This document shows positions 1 to 11,900 of a stretch of DNA of 64,000 bases, in pieces. A model generated the notes under the pieces. It was not told the origin of the DNA. It saw only the letters and a program-made list of their open reading frames with translations, and did not search any database. The stretch lies in NCBI GenBank assembly GCA_911728455.2, contig OU452222.1:15665201-15729200 (forward strand), read 5' to 3'. Made by a program: the position numbers and the translations under genes. Each line of letters starts with the position of its first letter. Positions within the stretch are counted from its first letter, which is position 1. This DNA comes from Marthasterias glacialis. Taxonomy: Eukaryota; Echinodermata; Asteroidea; Forcipulatida; Asteriidae.

Positions 1-955
1 CAACTGGGTAATTTCATTTGCCACTTTACAGTTCTTCCTGAACTGTGTTGGTGTGCCGGAGATATTACAAGAGCTCGGCAGACTTTGCAAATCGGAAGAC
101 ACCCTCGTCCTATCATATGACACAACTTTCAATTTAGGTGACTTTTATGTATCTGCTCTAACAATGCGGCACAGCTCATTTGCAGGTGATCCCGTTCTCC
201 CAGTTGTTATCATGGCACATGATAAAAAGTCAGAAGGGAACCACTTCAGGATTTTCTGAGGGTTTTGAGCGGTAAATGTCCCCAAATGAAGAAGTGCAAA
301 CCGGTAGTTATCACTGACCGTGAAAAAGCTATCACCAATGCCTTTCAAATTGAATGGCCATGGGCAAGGCAAGTGTTTTGTTGGAACCATTTTCTGGCAG
401 ACATTAAGTACTGGGTGAAAAAAACATGAAGGGAACACAGGGGATTGCCAGGCATACAGGAAAGATGTCAAAGAACTCCTTATATGTAAATTACAAAGCG
501 AGTACCATGATGTCAGAGACAGGCTGAAGGTGAAGTGGAGTCAAGCTTTCCTTGACTACTTTCTCTTGGAGTTTGAACCGGCCATCCTTTCGTCAGCAGG
601 TAGATGGGTTCTTGAGCGTTTGCATATTTATGGCGGTGATTCTGGTATCAAAACTAATGCAAGTGAAAGCTTCAATGCCGTCATGAAACGAGTTGTTGAG
701 AGGAAGGAGGTCGCCCTGGACAACATGGTACTTATTTTGTTTTACCTCCAAAATTTCTGCTACAATGGAATTCTTCGTGGCTTTTGTAGCCTAGGCAATT
801 TCAGGTTCAAATCTAAGCATGCCAGCCTAAAGCCAAGTGTCTCTGAGACTGTTTTCCTGTACATGATGAGCAACCCTGACAATGTTGTAGAGGCTGTCAT
901 GGACGCAAAGGTGGCTCAAATGGAACCAATACGCAATTTAGACAGCAAGAGCTAG
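1..955 (+). pseudogene. MULE-like DDE transposase relic, left end cut by window
   Basis: This is a broken transposase reading in plus-strand pieces. About 53-259 contains YDTTFNLGDFYVSALTMRH, about 274-429 (another frame) contains VITDREKAI and VFCWNHFLADIKYW, and about 445-952 contains NASESFNAVMKR followed by LILFYLQNFCYNGILRGF. The order D (YDTTF), D (TDREKA) and E (SESFNAV), with the C-W-N-H block between them, is the pattern of Mutator-like (MULE) DDE transposases. Frame changes near 259 and 429 and in-frame stops show it is dead. The N-terminal part lies outside the window and no terminal inverted repeat is visible. The class assignment is by motif only; another DDE superfamily with the same spacing is possible. 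Confidence 0.55.
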
Positions 956-1292
956 TTAAGTCTAGCAAAGATGGCAATACAAAACAAACGCATCACCTGC
1001 ATTGCCGAGAAGAGCGTATTTTTAGTTCAGGGCTCAAAGGGATACCATCACTGTGTAAGTCTCTTTCCTGAAGAGTTAATGCCCTTGTGTGTCTAGAGGA
1101 ACTTGCTATCACATCATTGCGTGTAGGCTGGCAGTAGGTATGCCCCCTGGAATTGGAGGCAAAAAAAACATGTCAATCTGTCCGCTCTGAAAAGAAACAA
1201 ACGTCAGAAGAACAGATCCGGTCGAAAAAAAACCCAGACCTTTTGATTTGGACATCACTTGCGCCCCAGACTCAACTGAGGCGACGGTGGCA
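956..1292. other. Gene-free spacer after transposase relic
   Basis: No convincing coding sequence or repeat is seen here. It may be the decayed 3' part of the transposon, but no frame continues the protein. Confidence 0.4.
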
Positions 1293-1970
1293 GAAGACAC
1301 ATGTTTTAAGTCTATTTACGTAATTTGAAAACACGATTTAATATGATAATATTGAGGTCATATACATGTATATGGAGAGTATTTTGTGATTTTTGGGTAA
1401 TTTTCGACAAGGAATAAAGAAATAAAAGTATAGCTCCGACTTTTACCATCTTACGAAAAACATGCTGGTTCATATTCGGTGCGTATATCCCACATCCGTG
1501 TAGCCTACACAGCATAGCCCTAGTGAAGATGGTCTGTCCAAAAGACGTGTTTTAAGTCCATTTACATAATTTGAAAACACGATTTAATTTGATAACAGTG
1601 AGGTCACTGATTTTTTGGTAATTTTCCGACGAGGAATAAAGAAATTAAAGTATAGCTCCGACTTTTACCATGTTACGAAAAACATGCTGGTTCATATTCG
1701 GTGCGTATATCCCACATCCGTGTAGCCTATACAGCATAGCCCTAGTGAAGACGGGCTGTCCAAAAGACGTGTTTTAAGTCCACTTACATAATTTGAAAAA
1801 AAAAAATTATTTGAAAATGATGAGGTTACATACATGTATATGGAGAGTATTTTGTGATTTTTGGGTAATTTTCCGACAAGGAATAAAGAAATAAAAATAT
1901 AGCCCTAACTTTTACCACCTTGCCGAAAAACACGCTGGTTCATGCGTATCACCTGATCACCCACATCCGA
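1293..1970. repeat. Three-copy direct tandem repeat (about 245, 223 and 200 bp)
   Basis: Three successive blocks start near 1296, 1541 and 1764 with AAGACRYGTTTTAAGTC and run through TTTACRTAATTTGAAAA, a TTTTTGGGTAATTTTC block and an AATAAAGAAAT block. The first two units continue to CATCCGTGTAGCC and an AGCATAGCCCTAGTGAAGA tail that leads straight into the next unit. The second unit lacks about 20 bp after GAGGTCA, and the third is decayed at its end. No protein is encoded. It lies between the transposase relic and the UTP4 start, so it could belong to the transposon's non-coding end. Confidence 0.75.
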
Positions 1971-2754
1971 CTTTTACCATTTTGTGTTTGGATGTGTTGA
2001 AATTATGGAAAGTTGTTTGTAATTTTTGGCAATTATTAATTTAATATATTTGTTGGTCCGACTTTCACAATACCTTGCCAAAACCTTAACTGACATAACC
2101 ATTTTTTTGCGGCATCATGGTTTGCCAAAATAACAACATCTGATAGGCCTGTATTTGCTTTCTTGGCTTCCGTACGACGTTTATTTGCTTTTGCTTGAGG
2201 GCGTTTTGAATTGAATGTTGCATTGCTCGTATATCGTCGTCAAAGCCAGGTTCGTTCACAGGGACAACATTTTTGCTATTTTTACCAACCCATGGGGAAC
2301 AGAAGTGAATCCAAATCCCCTATATTACCTAAGAATCTTCCAAACATCATTTTGAGTGTGTGAGTAGTTATTTTAATTAATATAACACGTTATAAACGCA
2401 ACCTCTGGCTAGCTCCGACCTCCGACCTTTTACCAACACCCCTCACTTTATTTTACCATTATTAGAACGATCCAATCTTTCTCTTTCCAATGATGGTAAG
2501 CTTAATATTGAGGGCGAACATAGACAAATTTACAGCTTTATAACAATTGGCCCCTGTGCTCTGGCTTGAGTGCAGTTTTGTGTGTGATCTTGGTTGACTA
2601 AAGTCACCATTGGGGCTCAAGCAGGGTATGGTGCACAGTCGACCTATAGACAGCATTGGGGCTAAAAGGGTTAAGCAAGATTAACTTGAGCAAGAAAGAA
2701 GGACAAACATTGTTTCAAAAGCTAAAATTCTGTTGGCTTATTTTATTGATGCAG
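1971..2754 (+). other. 5' flank / probable upstream intron of UTP4
   Basis: This gene-free stretch precedes the first coding exon. It ends in a pyrimidine-rich tract and a TTGATGCAG acceptor at 2746-2754, so an untranslated first exon probably lies upstream. I could not locate a promoter, TATA box or first exon with confidence. Confidence 0.4.
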
Positions 2755-2769
2755 GTTTAACCTGAAGAC
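2755..2769 (+). other. UTP4: UTP4 5' UTR end (15 nt before ATG)
   Basis: The 15 bases between the putative acceptor AG (2753-2754) and the ATG at 2770 would be 5' UTR if that acceptor is used. The base context before the ATG is GAAGAC, and ATG is followed by G, an acceptable initiation context. Confidence 0.5.
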
Positions 2770-2940
2770 ATGGGAGAGTTTCGAGTCCATCACGTCAAGT
2801 TCTTTGACTACACACCCAGTGCTATCCATTGCATTGCATGTGACAGATCTAGTAAGACATCATGTGACAGACTGGCTGTCGGAAGGGAGGACGGATCGGT
2901 GGAGATATGGAGCATAAGGGACAAATGGTACCAGGAAAAG
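2770..2940 (+). CDS. UTP4: UTP4 coding exon 1 (residues 1-57)
   Basis: It encodes the start, MGEFRVHHVKFFDYTPSAIH, and the first WD strand LAVGREDGSVEIW, ending WYQEK at the donor AAG|GTTTGT (phase 0). Human UTP4 has MGEFKVHRVRFFNY and then VEIYNL..YFQEK at the same places, which fixes the start codon. Compared with human there is a short insertion around DRSSKTSCD before the strand LAVGRED. The donor is weak at +3 to +5, yet the protein match supports it. Intron 1 (2941-5580) holds a SINE fragment and a reverse-transcriptase relic. Confidence 0.95.
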
Positions 2941-5900
2941 GTTTGTTTATTTGTTTTCGTTGAGTGTTAAAGGGGCTGTATCGTCATGATTATAGCAGGC
3001 CTGTGGCCGTGGGTTATTCCATTTACTGCTGTCATCATGATGACACAGCCCCTTTAGGAGACAATATACAGGACTGGTAATCATTGGGAACAAATCTGAT
3101 AAGTTTTAATTTGAGAGCTCACTGATTATAATGTTTGTAACAGTACCAATCCTCTATAAGAAATATTTCTGTCTGAAATCTTGTCAGAATCGGGAAAAAA
3201 TATCATTTCTCCAGACCTCCAAAATCACTGTTGCTTATTTTGATTGCAATAATCAAAATAAGTAAGTCTTGTGGCGTGGTGTGGACAAGCGGTCAAGCGT
3301 ACCGGTCTCAAGCTCTGGTGTTTCTGATGTGGGTTCGAGTCTCGGTCTTGACACTTGAGTCCTTAAGCAAGATACTACATCATGCTGCGTATTTCGGATG
3401 GTACGTAAAGTCGGCAATTTCGTTTTCGTGTACACATGATTTTGTTCTTCTCACTCAGGTTTGTTTCAGTCATTCTTTTTTATGTATAGACATTAAAGAC
3501 TACATTTTCACCATTTTTCACTTGAATTTCTACTACCTCTTTACAATTGATGAAATTGAATGGTTGACCAGCCTCTTGCTGCCCGGCTTTCATGAAATTG
3601 ATGGATCTTTGCGACCTACTGTGTAGTGTTTCATCTGGATCATCAATAAATCCAGACTCTTGAGTCAAGCCCACAGCCTCAAGTCAACCAGCTTCCAGTC
3701 AACCAGTCTTCGCCAGCCTCCTTGACATCTTGTGATTTTCCTTGCGGCCAAGCCCCCCTGATCAACCAGTTGGAAGATTGGCTGATCACATCCCTCGAGG
3801 TGCGAGAGGAATTCGCCAGGGAAACACCTACTCCCCGAATAGGCCTGTCGGAAATTGATTTCAACCTAGTCAAGTCTTTAGCGGATCCCGTCAACATCTT
3901 GACATCCGCTAATAGACACATCATGGAACTGATCTTAGTTTTTGAAAAAGCCATCACAACGAACAACCCTCCACCGTACTTTGTAAACACCTTGAGGCCT
4001 CCCAACCCACACCGGGGTTGAAACTTCCAAAAGTCCTTTACAAACATCTGGAGTAGGTTAAATACGAAGGCCTCTCTGTTTACCAAACTCGCCCTGGAGG
4101 AGTACAAACATCAAGCAGAGAAGCTGGAATCAAGATTGGAGTCAACAAAGAGGGAGGCAAGACTCAAGATAGTGGAGCATTTCAACGGACTGGAGCTGCA
4201 GACAGCAACCCACCTGTTTGGTTTCTTCACCCTAGACAGCCACCAACCAATGGCACAAAGAGGAAAAGAGACACAAAGTAGTGAGCAACTACAAACAAAC
4301 CAACTTGTCCTTTTCAGGACCACCACACCTTCCAAAGAGAGATTTCATTACTGTTTGTCACGATAATGATATATTGAGGCATTTCCAAGTACATTTTTGT
4401 TATTAATATCATACTTAAACAAATCTACCAATTTTAAATTGCTCTCAGAGTGACTAAACGAAAACTGGTTAAACGAGCTCACAACTCTCAATCCAAACAA
4501 AAAGCCAATCGCTTTTCAGACAAGTGCTTAAACCAAAAACGATTCAATGAGAAAGATTTTTCTTAACAACTTAGCGTCAGAAAGAAACCTGTCAATATCT
4601 TCCAAAGAAGAATGAGAATTGCTTTTCTGATGCACAATAAACCTATAAAGGCTCAACCCTTCAAACCACCATTAAAATGGCTCCCAAACACACCACAAAA
4701 TAAATGCGACACTCACAAAATTATTTGGAAGCAACCAAATACCAATTCGCGCATGTCAGACTAAGAAATAACAAACCAAATAATGACAAAGCAAGAACTA
4801 TCAGCCATACTCAAATTGAGAAACAATCCGGACATGGTAATTAAACCCTACTTTAAAGGAAGAGGCATGCACTTTGGACCAAACCAAATATCTGCAAGTG
4901 GGATACCGCCATCTTGAATCCAAGCATTATGTTGGATCAAGATATATTACACCACAAACCACTACTTTGGTTCATAACCTACTTCTTGATTAACATCGAA
5001 ACAACCACATCAACAAACCACTACTTTGGTTCATAACCTACTTCTTGATTAACATTGCCCTACAATGAATTTTCTCCTGAAAATACATAAAACACCACCC
5101 CTGGCATGCCCTTTGTAGGGAGACCAATAGTACATTGTAAGTGGATGCTTGTGGACTGTTTTCCTCTTCCCAAAGTTACCGCCTAACCAACTTAGGTGTC
5201 TGCAATACCTTAGACTGAAACAACCATCAATACTTTATTAGAAAACTTCCCTCGAATTACATCCGTAAACTCTTGGAACTGATTTTAAGAAGTAATTACT
5301 TCCAATTCAGTTACAAGTACTACCTCAAAACAATCGGATGTGCCATGGGCTCAACAGCAAGCCCAGTAATTTGTGATATTACACTACACGATCTGGAAAA
5401 ACAAAAAAAACTAGACAACCGGAAATTACAATAACAATTTAAAAAGGAATACCACTAAAACAAGGAGCAGGAAACAAGACTAAAAAAGGGGATGAAATTA
5501 GGATTAAATTGAATGAATTTTTGTTGAAAATATGCCGGAATATCATATATTATTATTATTTATCTATTGATTCACTGCAGGTTATTCCAGGATCAGAGAA
5601 GAGAAGGATCGACTCCTTAGCGTGGGTGAATGGGAGGCTCTTCTCTGCCGGTCTACAGGGAGATGTCACTGAATATGACTTGATGAGATGTGCCCCAAAA
5701 GTAAGCTTTACAATTTTTTTAACAACCCTCTGCTGAGCATGCTTGGTACGATATTCACCCCGGCAGAAGGTCTTCAAAACAATGAGATGACTTCATTTTT
5801 AACAATGAAATTAAATATATGGAGTGTCGTGGCCGAGTGGTTAAGATCACCGTACTCAAGTTCTGGTGTTGTTGGCAGCAGAGTGTGGGTGTGGGTTCGA

Positions 5901-8900
5901 ATCCCGGTCGCGGCACTTGAATCCCGGTCGCGGCACTTGTGTCCTTGAGCAAGATACTTTGCCATAATTGCTTTGTCCTTCGGATGGGACATTAAGCCGT
6001 AGGCCCCGTGTACTAGAATGGATAGTGCACGTAAAAGAACCCAGAACACTTATCGTGGAAGAGTAGGGGTTTATACCCCGGTGTTTCTGGTTCAGATAGC
6101 AAGCATCCTTATCTACAGGTTTCCTCAGGCTTGAGAGCTACAGTGATTAAGTTCACTTATGAGGCATCCTTGGTTTCATTACCAGAAATATATAATAATA
6201 AAAATAATAAATATTGATCGAGTTACTCTTAAAGCCCCAGCTCAACATTGGCAAGAAGGAAAACATAAATGTTCGCATATTTACATATACCTTACATGGT
6301 ACAAAGATATATTTCTGCCTGAAGTGTTATCGTTTTTAAATAATAAATGAAATGAGATTCAAAATTAGTTTTCGTCTCAGTGAGAATGCGTTAATTTTTT
6401 GCACAAATGAAACAACGAAATGAGCCAACATTTTCACAGGCTGGTTTTATTACAAATATCTTGATTTGTGCAAAGAGTTTGAAGCATTTACAGACTCTTT
6501 ACCAATGTTGAGCTAGGGCTTTAACCAGTTGGCGCCAGCTGACATGTATCAACAAAAATATTTTTTCGAGCCAGCAAATGGGTGATGTTGAATCACGCCA
6601 TTGTGTAAAATCGGAATACCGGGCACATCATTTGGGAAATTACAAATTTTGTATAATTTTTGTTTCCTGCGCTTTATGGTGGTAACAAACAACACAATAT
6701 TTTGTCATGGCCGAGCGGTCTAGTGCACCAGATCCAACTTCTGTCGTTCGCAGAATGTGGGTTCGAATCCTGGCCTGGCTGGTCACAATGCTTGTGTCCT
6801 TGAGCAAGATACTTTACCATAATTGCTTTGTTCTTCGGAAGGGACATTAAGCCGTTGGTCCTGCGTATTAGGATTGGTTGTGCACGTAAAGAACCCAGAA
6901 CAAGTATCCTGAAAGAGTAGGGGAATTACTTCAGTGTTTCTGGGTCATTTGCAAGCACCCTTATCTACAGGTTTCCTCAGGCTTCTGAGTCGCAATGATT
7001 AAGTTTGCCTTTGAGGCATCCTTGGTTTTACTACCAAGGATAGTAAAGTTACTGCTAAAGTTAATAGTAATGATAACATTAATACTAACTTTTCTTGTAT
7101 TTGTAAATTTGTCTTGCAGAAGTCTGTGATGTATGGAAGTGCTTTCTGGTGTATGCAGCAAAATCATGCTGGAACTCATTTAGCGGTGAGTGACAAAATA
7201 TTGTCTTAAAGCCCAAGCTGAACATTGGTAAACTGACTGTAAATGTAAATTTCAATTTGCCTGACACCGATGTGTGATAAGCACTGTATACTCAGTGCTT
7301 TCGAGTCCTGCGGAAAAAAATCCACAGGCAACTCGGGTGTGATTCGAACCCACGACTCCGGGACCGCATGACTAGAGCAGATGTCTTTACCACTAGACCA
7401 CCGAGCACGCCCGGTGACGAGGGGCCAGTTCGAATCCAGTATTATTAGCGGCATGTACCGCAAACAATTAGATGGATGTTAATATTTGCATCGGGGGAAT
7501 GAATATAAATTTTAATTTGCCTTACACCGATGTGTGATAAGCACTTTATACTCAGTGCTTTCGAGTCCTGTGGAAAAAAATCCATAGGCAACTCGGGTGG
7601 GATTCGAACCCATGACTCCTGCATGACTAGAGCAGGTGTCTTAATGTCATTTCGTTGTTTCATTTGCAAGAAAACGGTAAAAATGCATTCAGCATTTTTT
7701 ACGCAAATGCTGTAGGCAGAGTTTTCGTCTCACTGAGACGAAAACAAATTTTGGATCTTATTTCATTTACTATTTAAAAACTATAACACTTCAGGCAGAA
7801 ATATTTCAGGGAAACTTTTCTACCATCATTATCTTTATATCATGTAAGGTATGTAAATCTGTGAAGATTTATGTTTTTCTTCGTACCAATGTTGAGCTGG
7901 GGCTTTAAGAAGAGAAAGAGGCAGTAAAATAAGCAACAGGGTTGTTGGTAGCCCACCATACTGGGGGCTGGGGGGAGGGGTCTGTGATTTGTCAGGTTTT
8001 TTTTCCTGATAATGGGATTGTTTTCACAGATCTCACTTTATCAATTACAGTTACACTTAAACGATATACGATAAGCACAGTCTAGACCTTGTGCAACTTC
8101 ATCAGAGATCAATCACCAGCCTTAAACATTGCGATTTTGGTGATCACCTCTCCAAAAGAAAAGTACGAAGATCTTGTTTTTTGTAAATATTTAACAGATT
8201 CGAGTGGGAATTTCGTAATCGTTTCGAAAATCTATTATGTCCGTCGCTTAATGAATTTACATACCAAGCTTACTTTCATAATGCAGTTTTTTGTATTTAG
8301 AGTTTAAAAAGAAGATTTTATGAGGTAAAATTACACAACATTACACTTGTAATTTAGCGTAGCGAAGGAACAAAATTCTTTGCAGTGATTGGCTCAATAC
8401 CGCATCTTGCAAGCGACTCGGTTGCACGCCACTCAAATATGCGCTGGTGATCACCAAAGTGATTGAAAGGGGTCGGTGACTTCACAGGCACAAGGTCTGT
8501 ACTCAAATTTACTTGTTTGTTCTGTCAGTGAACTGTTTTTTCTTTTCTTCTCCAAAATATACTGCAGACTGGTGCTGAAGATGGCTGCGTCAGACTGTTT
8601 GAAATACTTGGGGAAGGCGTGATCTTTGACCGGTCCCTTGACCCTGAGGAAGGTCGTGTCATCTCATTGGCATGGCACAGGTCAGATGAGGTCATCGTCA
8701 CGGGGTCAATTAATACAATTAGGATATGGAACGTTGCAACTGGTAAGTGATTGTGAGGCTGTCTCGTAGTTTTCTCGTAACAGCTTCAGGGAAATTCCGG
8801 GTTAACTCACATACATTGAGTACAAGTAATAGCACTTTGCATGCCTGTGGTTTATGAGGATTTTTTCACAGATTTTCTGTTGACTTTATACATTCATGAA

Positions 8901-11900
8901 AGAATTTATGTTTCTACAAAGTGAAGGAAGCGGAAAACAAAACCTCTTGCTTTTTGTTTGGGTTGATGTAGAGAGCAGGGTTGGGACAATTAAACCGGGA
9001 AAAAACAAGAACATCCGTTACAAAATGTCAAAAATGTTTAAACAAAACTGATAGTGACAAAAATGTGACCTTCCTTTTCGGGGTTGCCTGTAGAGAATTG
9101 TGTCCTTGTTTTGTTTTTAAAAATTAGTAACTATGGTATAGTAAAACGTTTGAGCGACCATCGTTGAGCACACTCCTGCGCAGTTTGGCTGCGATCGCTG
9201 CTTGCAAATACAATCAACAAGTCTTTGTGGTTCATTTGCGAACATGGGGGATTAACAGTTTTACTGTGATCACTACTTGTCAAATAGGATGGACAAGTCT
9301 TTAACCAGTTGCCTCAGGGATATTTTTTTTTTTTTTTGCCCGATCCATGGTGGGATTCTTTTGGGGAAAATGCTGGAATCTTTTTTCTTTGAGGGTACCA
9401 CTGGCACAAAAAAAAACCTAACTTGACAATACCAAGAGAACAAAGTATCTCTTTATTGGATCATTGGTTTTGTTTCTCGATCGAAAAAATGTCAATTCAC
9501 GTGCCGTAAATTGCAAAACATCGATCGTTACCTATGGCATAGGAGTGGAACTCTGGCTTACCTCCATTGAGCCGAAATACAATGAATGAAAAATGGTGGA
9601 AGCCTCTCGATGCCTCGTAATCCCCTTCTCGGAACAAAAGGACAAAGGTCTATGCTCCTTGTGTGGGTGAAACAGAGCATGAGACGGCGCGAGTGTGAAC
9701 TGTGCCCGCTCTGCAGTTGAATGACTGAAATTACGTAATGGCGTCTTAAGACGGCTTTCGTTTCCAGGCAGCAAAAATATTTGCGTGTAATCACGTCATC
9801 CGGTGTCAACTGGTTAATTGTTTTATCTATTCTGTGATTCTTCCCTCCAGGTCATTCTGTGCAGAGAATCAGCATGCCTAAGGTCTCAGTCCGCAGTAGG
9901 TTAGCACCCCCGGATACGATCGTCTGGCGTGTCGCTATCACCAGTAACTACACCATCATCAGCTGTGATTCCACGGGGAAGACGCAATTCTGGAATGGAA
10001 GAATGGGAACACTGATTAAGGTATCGATACTTTACTTGTTCACATTCATTTCAACTTAAACTTAAGCCTTAGGTCCCATGTGTTGTAGGATGCATGTAAA
10101 AGAATCAAGTAGGCCTACACTTAATGTTAAGAGAATGCTGCTCACCGTGGTGTTTCGGGCTTGGTCTTGAAGCAGTAGACAATATTTTTGACCACATGAG
10201 GGCGTTTTCAAGGACTTATTTCCTTCCTTCATAATTCCAGTTATATATATTATGACTGCCTGTATAGTGTTTTCTTGTATCCATGGACAAATAAACAATA
10301 ATAAAACTAACAACAATGGAAAAACCAGTTTGTTTTACTCATTTTGCATCAAGTTAATTTGGTTCACACACGCCCTCACGTGGTCAAAATACTGCCAATT
10401 TGTGCCACATCACCTTGTATCCTTTTCTGTGTATTGAGACTGGTTGTGTCCTTTTATAAACTCATTATTGACAATCCTCACTTACTTGATTCATATTCTT
10501 CTTGGTAGGAGTACCCCAAAAATATTCAATAATATATTGAATAAAGTTTACAATGAGGTCGGTAGTTTTCACAAGAAGCAAGAACACAATGGATGATATT
10601 TGTGGTTGTCCTGGAGAAGACCAAAAAACTAAAAAGATCCTGTGTAGAAGAGTTTTCAAGGGTGTTGTGGTCGTGTGGTTTTATGCACTGACAACGTGTG
10701 TTCTGGTGCCACGAGATTGTTGGTTTGAGGCCTGTCGGTGCTATACGGAAAAGTCGTGGTTCTCCGATTATCGTCAGTACTTGCTCGATACTAATGAAGT
10801 GTCTTTGAAATGTGTGTTGAGGCACTTGAGTCTCCTTCTGGTTCCATTTATAATAAAAAGTAAGACTTAAAAAGCTCATTTTCCAAAGCTACAATGTGCG
10901 TTAAATCGTCGATTCCAGAACTGGCCTGCCCATTGTTTTAATAACCATACATGCTTAGATTTGGACACATGGTAATTATTCATTGGCAAGTTTTTTACCT
11001 CTCAAGCCCCATAGGCTGAAAGGGTGTTGCCATTGTCTACGGTGTCCATCAGTTCGTTCATTCAGCCAGCGGGGTACTTTTGTTTCGGGACCCTAACTTG
11101 AGTTAGAAGTGACATTTGGTCTTGTAACTTCGGTGGAGGGTGACCATGGGGATAGGAAAGTGTGGATTGTTTTGGAGGTGAAAATGTCAAAGGTCACAGT
11201 GGTGAGTTATAGCAAATGCTTCTGGGTTATAACTCTAGTTGGAAGTGACATTTGGACTTGTAACCTTGGTGGAGGAGGGGGTCGCACTTGAGGAAAGGAA
11301 AGTTGAGGTTGCTTTTAAGGTCAAATGGTCAAAGGTCGAGGTCGCAGTGGTGAGTTATTAAACTTTTTCTTAGGATAGCTATATTGTCCAAAAACTTTGA
11401 TGTAGAGTTACCCTTGAGATAAGGCAACTTGAGATTGTTTCAAAGTCAACAGGTCAAATGTCAAAGGTCACATTGCTCAGGAATAGGAGCATGGCTTGTG
11501 GATATCTTTGGTTTCAACAGCATCACTGTTATTTTTGCACTGCTTGCCAAGGCAACTTGAGGATTCTTATTGTTTATGTTTGGTTTTTTAACCAAAAGGG
11601 AGACAAATATCCACAGAAGTTGATGACAGCTGATAGAGTTTGGGGGTCAAAGCAGTTAACTGACGTATAGCAAATCAAATACAGGGAGCGTTTCACTGTT
11701 TTATTTCTTAGTCCAAAAACAGTATACATGTACATGTAGACTGGCTTTGTCCAGCAGTATTCTACATGCAGCTTGTGCAGGTCAAACACACTAGAAGCCA
11801 ATACGAATGATTCACAATACAGTACGCCCTCTATAGTTTGCCCAGGAGAGGCCGGATGGGTACCATGCAAAAAAGATTGGCAGGTCGTCGCCCTGCGCTG

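Larger units (their letters stand above)
7206..7908. mobile_element. Family B MITE interrupted by two SINE-2 copies
   Basis: It starts TTAAAGCCCAAGCTGAACATTGG at 7206 and ends ACCAATGTTGAGCTGGGGCTTTAA at 7908. The inner sequence (TCATTTCGTTGTTTCATTTGCAAG, TTTTCGTCTCACTGAGACGAA) matches the intact copy at 50051. About 400 bp of foreign sequence, two minus-strand SINE-2 copies, splits it between about 7250 and 7645. It lies in UTP4 intron 3, immediately after the exon 3 donor. Confidence 0.8.

Noticed and set aside
3231-3626. 131-codon forward open frame
   Set aside because: It spans a SINE fragment and flanking AT-rich DNA.
5824-5938. Possible tRNA gene from A- and B-box matches
   Set aside because: Acceptor and anticodon stems do not pair, and the same head is followed by a conserved SINE body at several loci.
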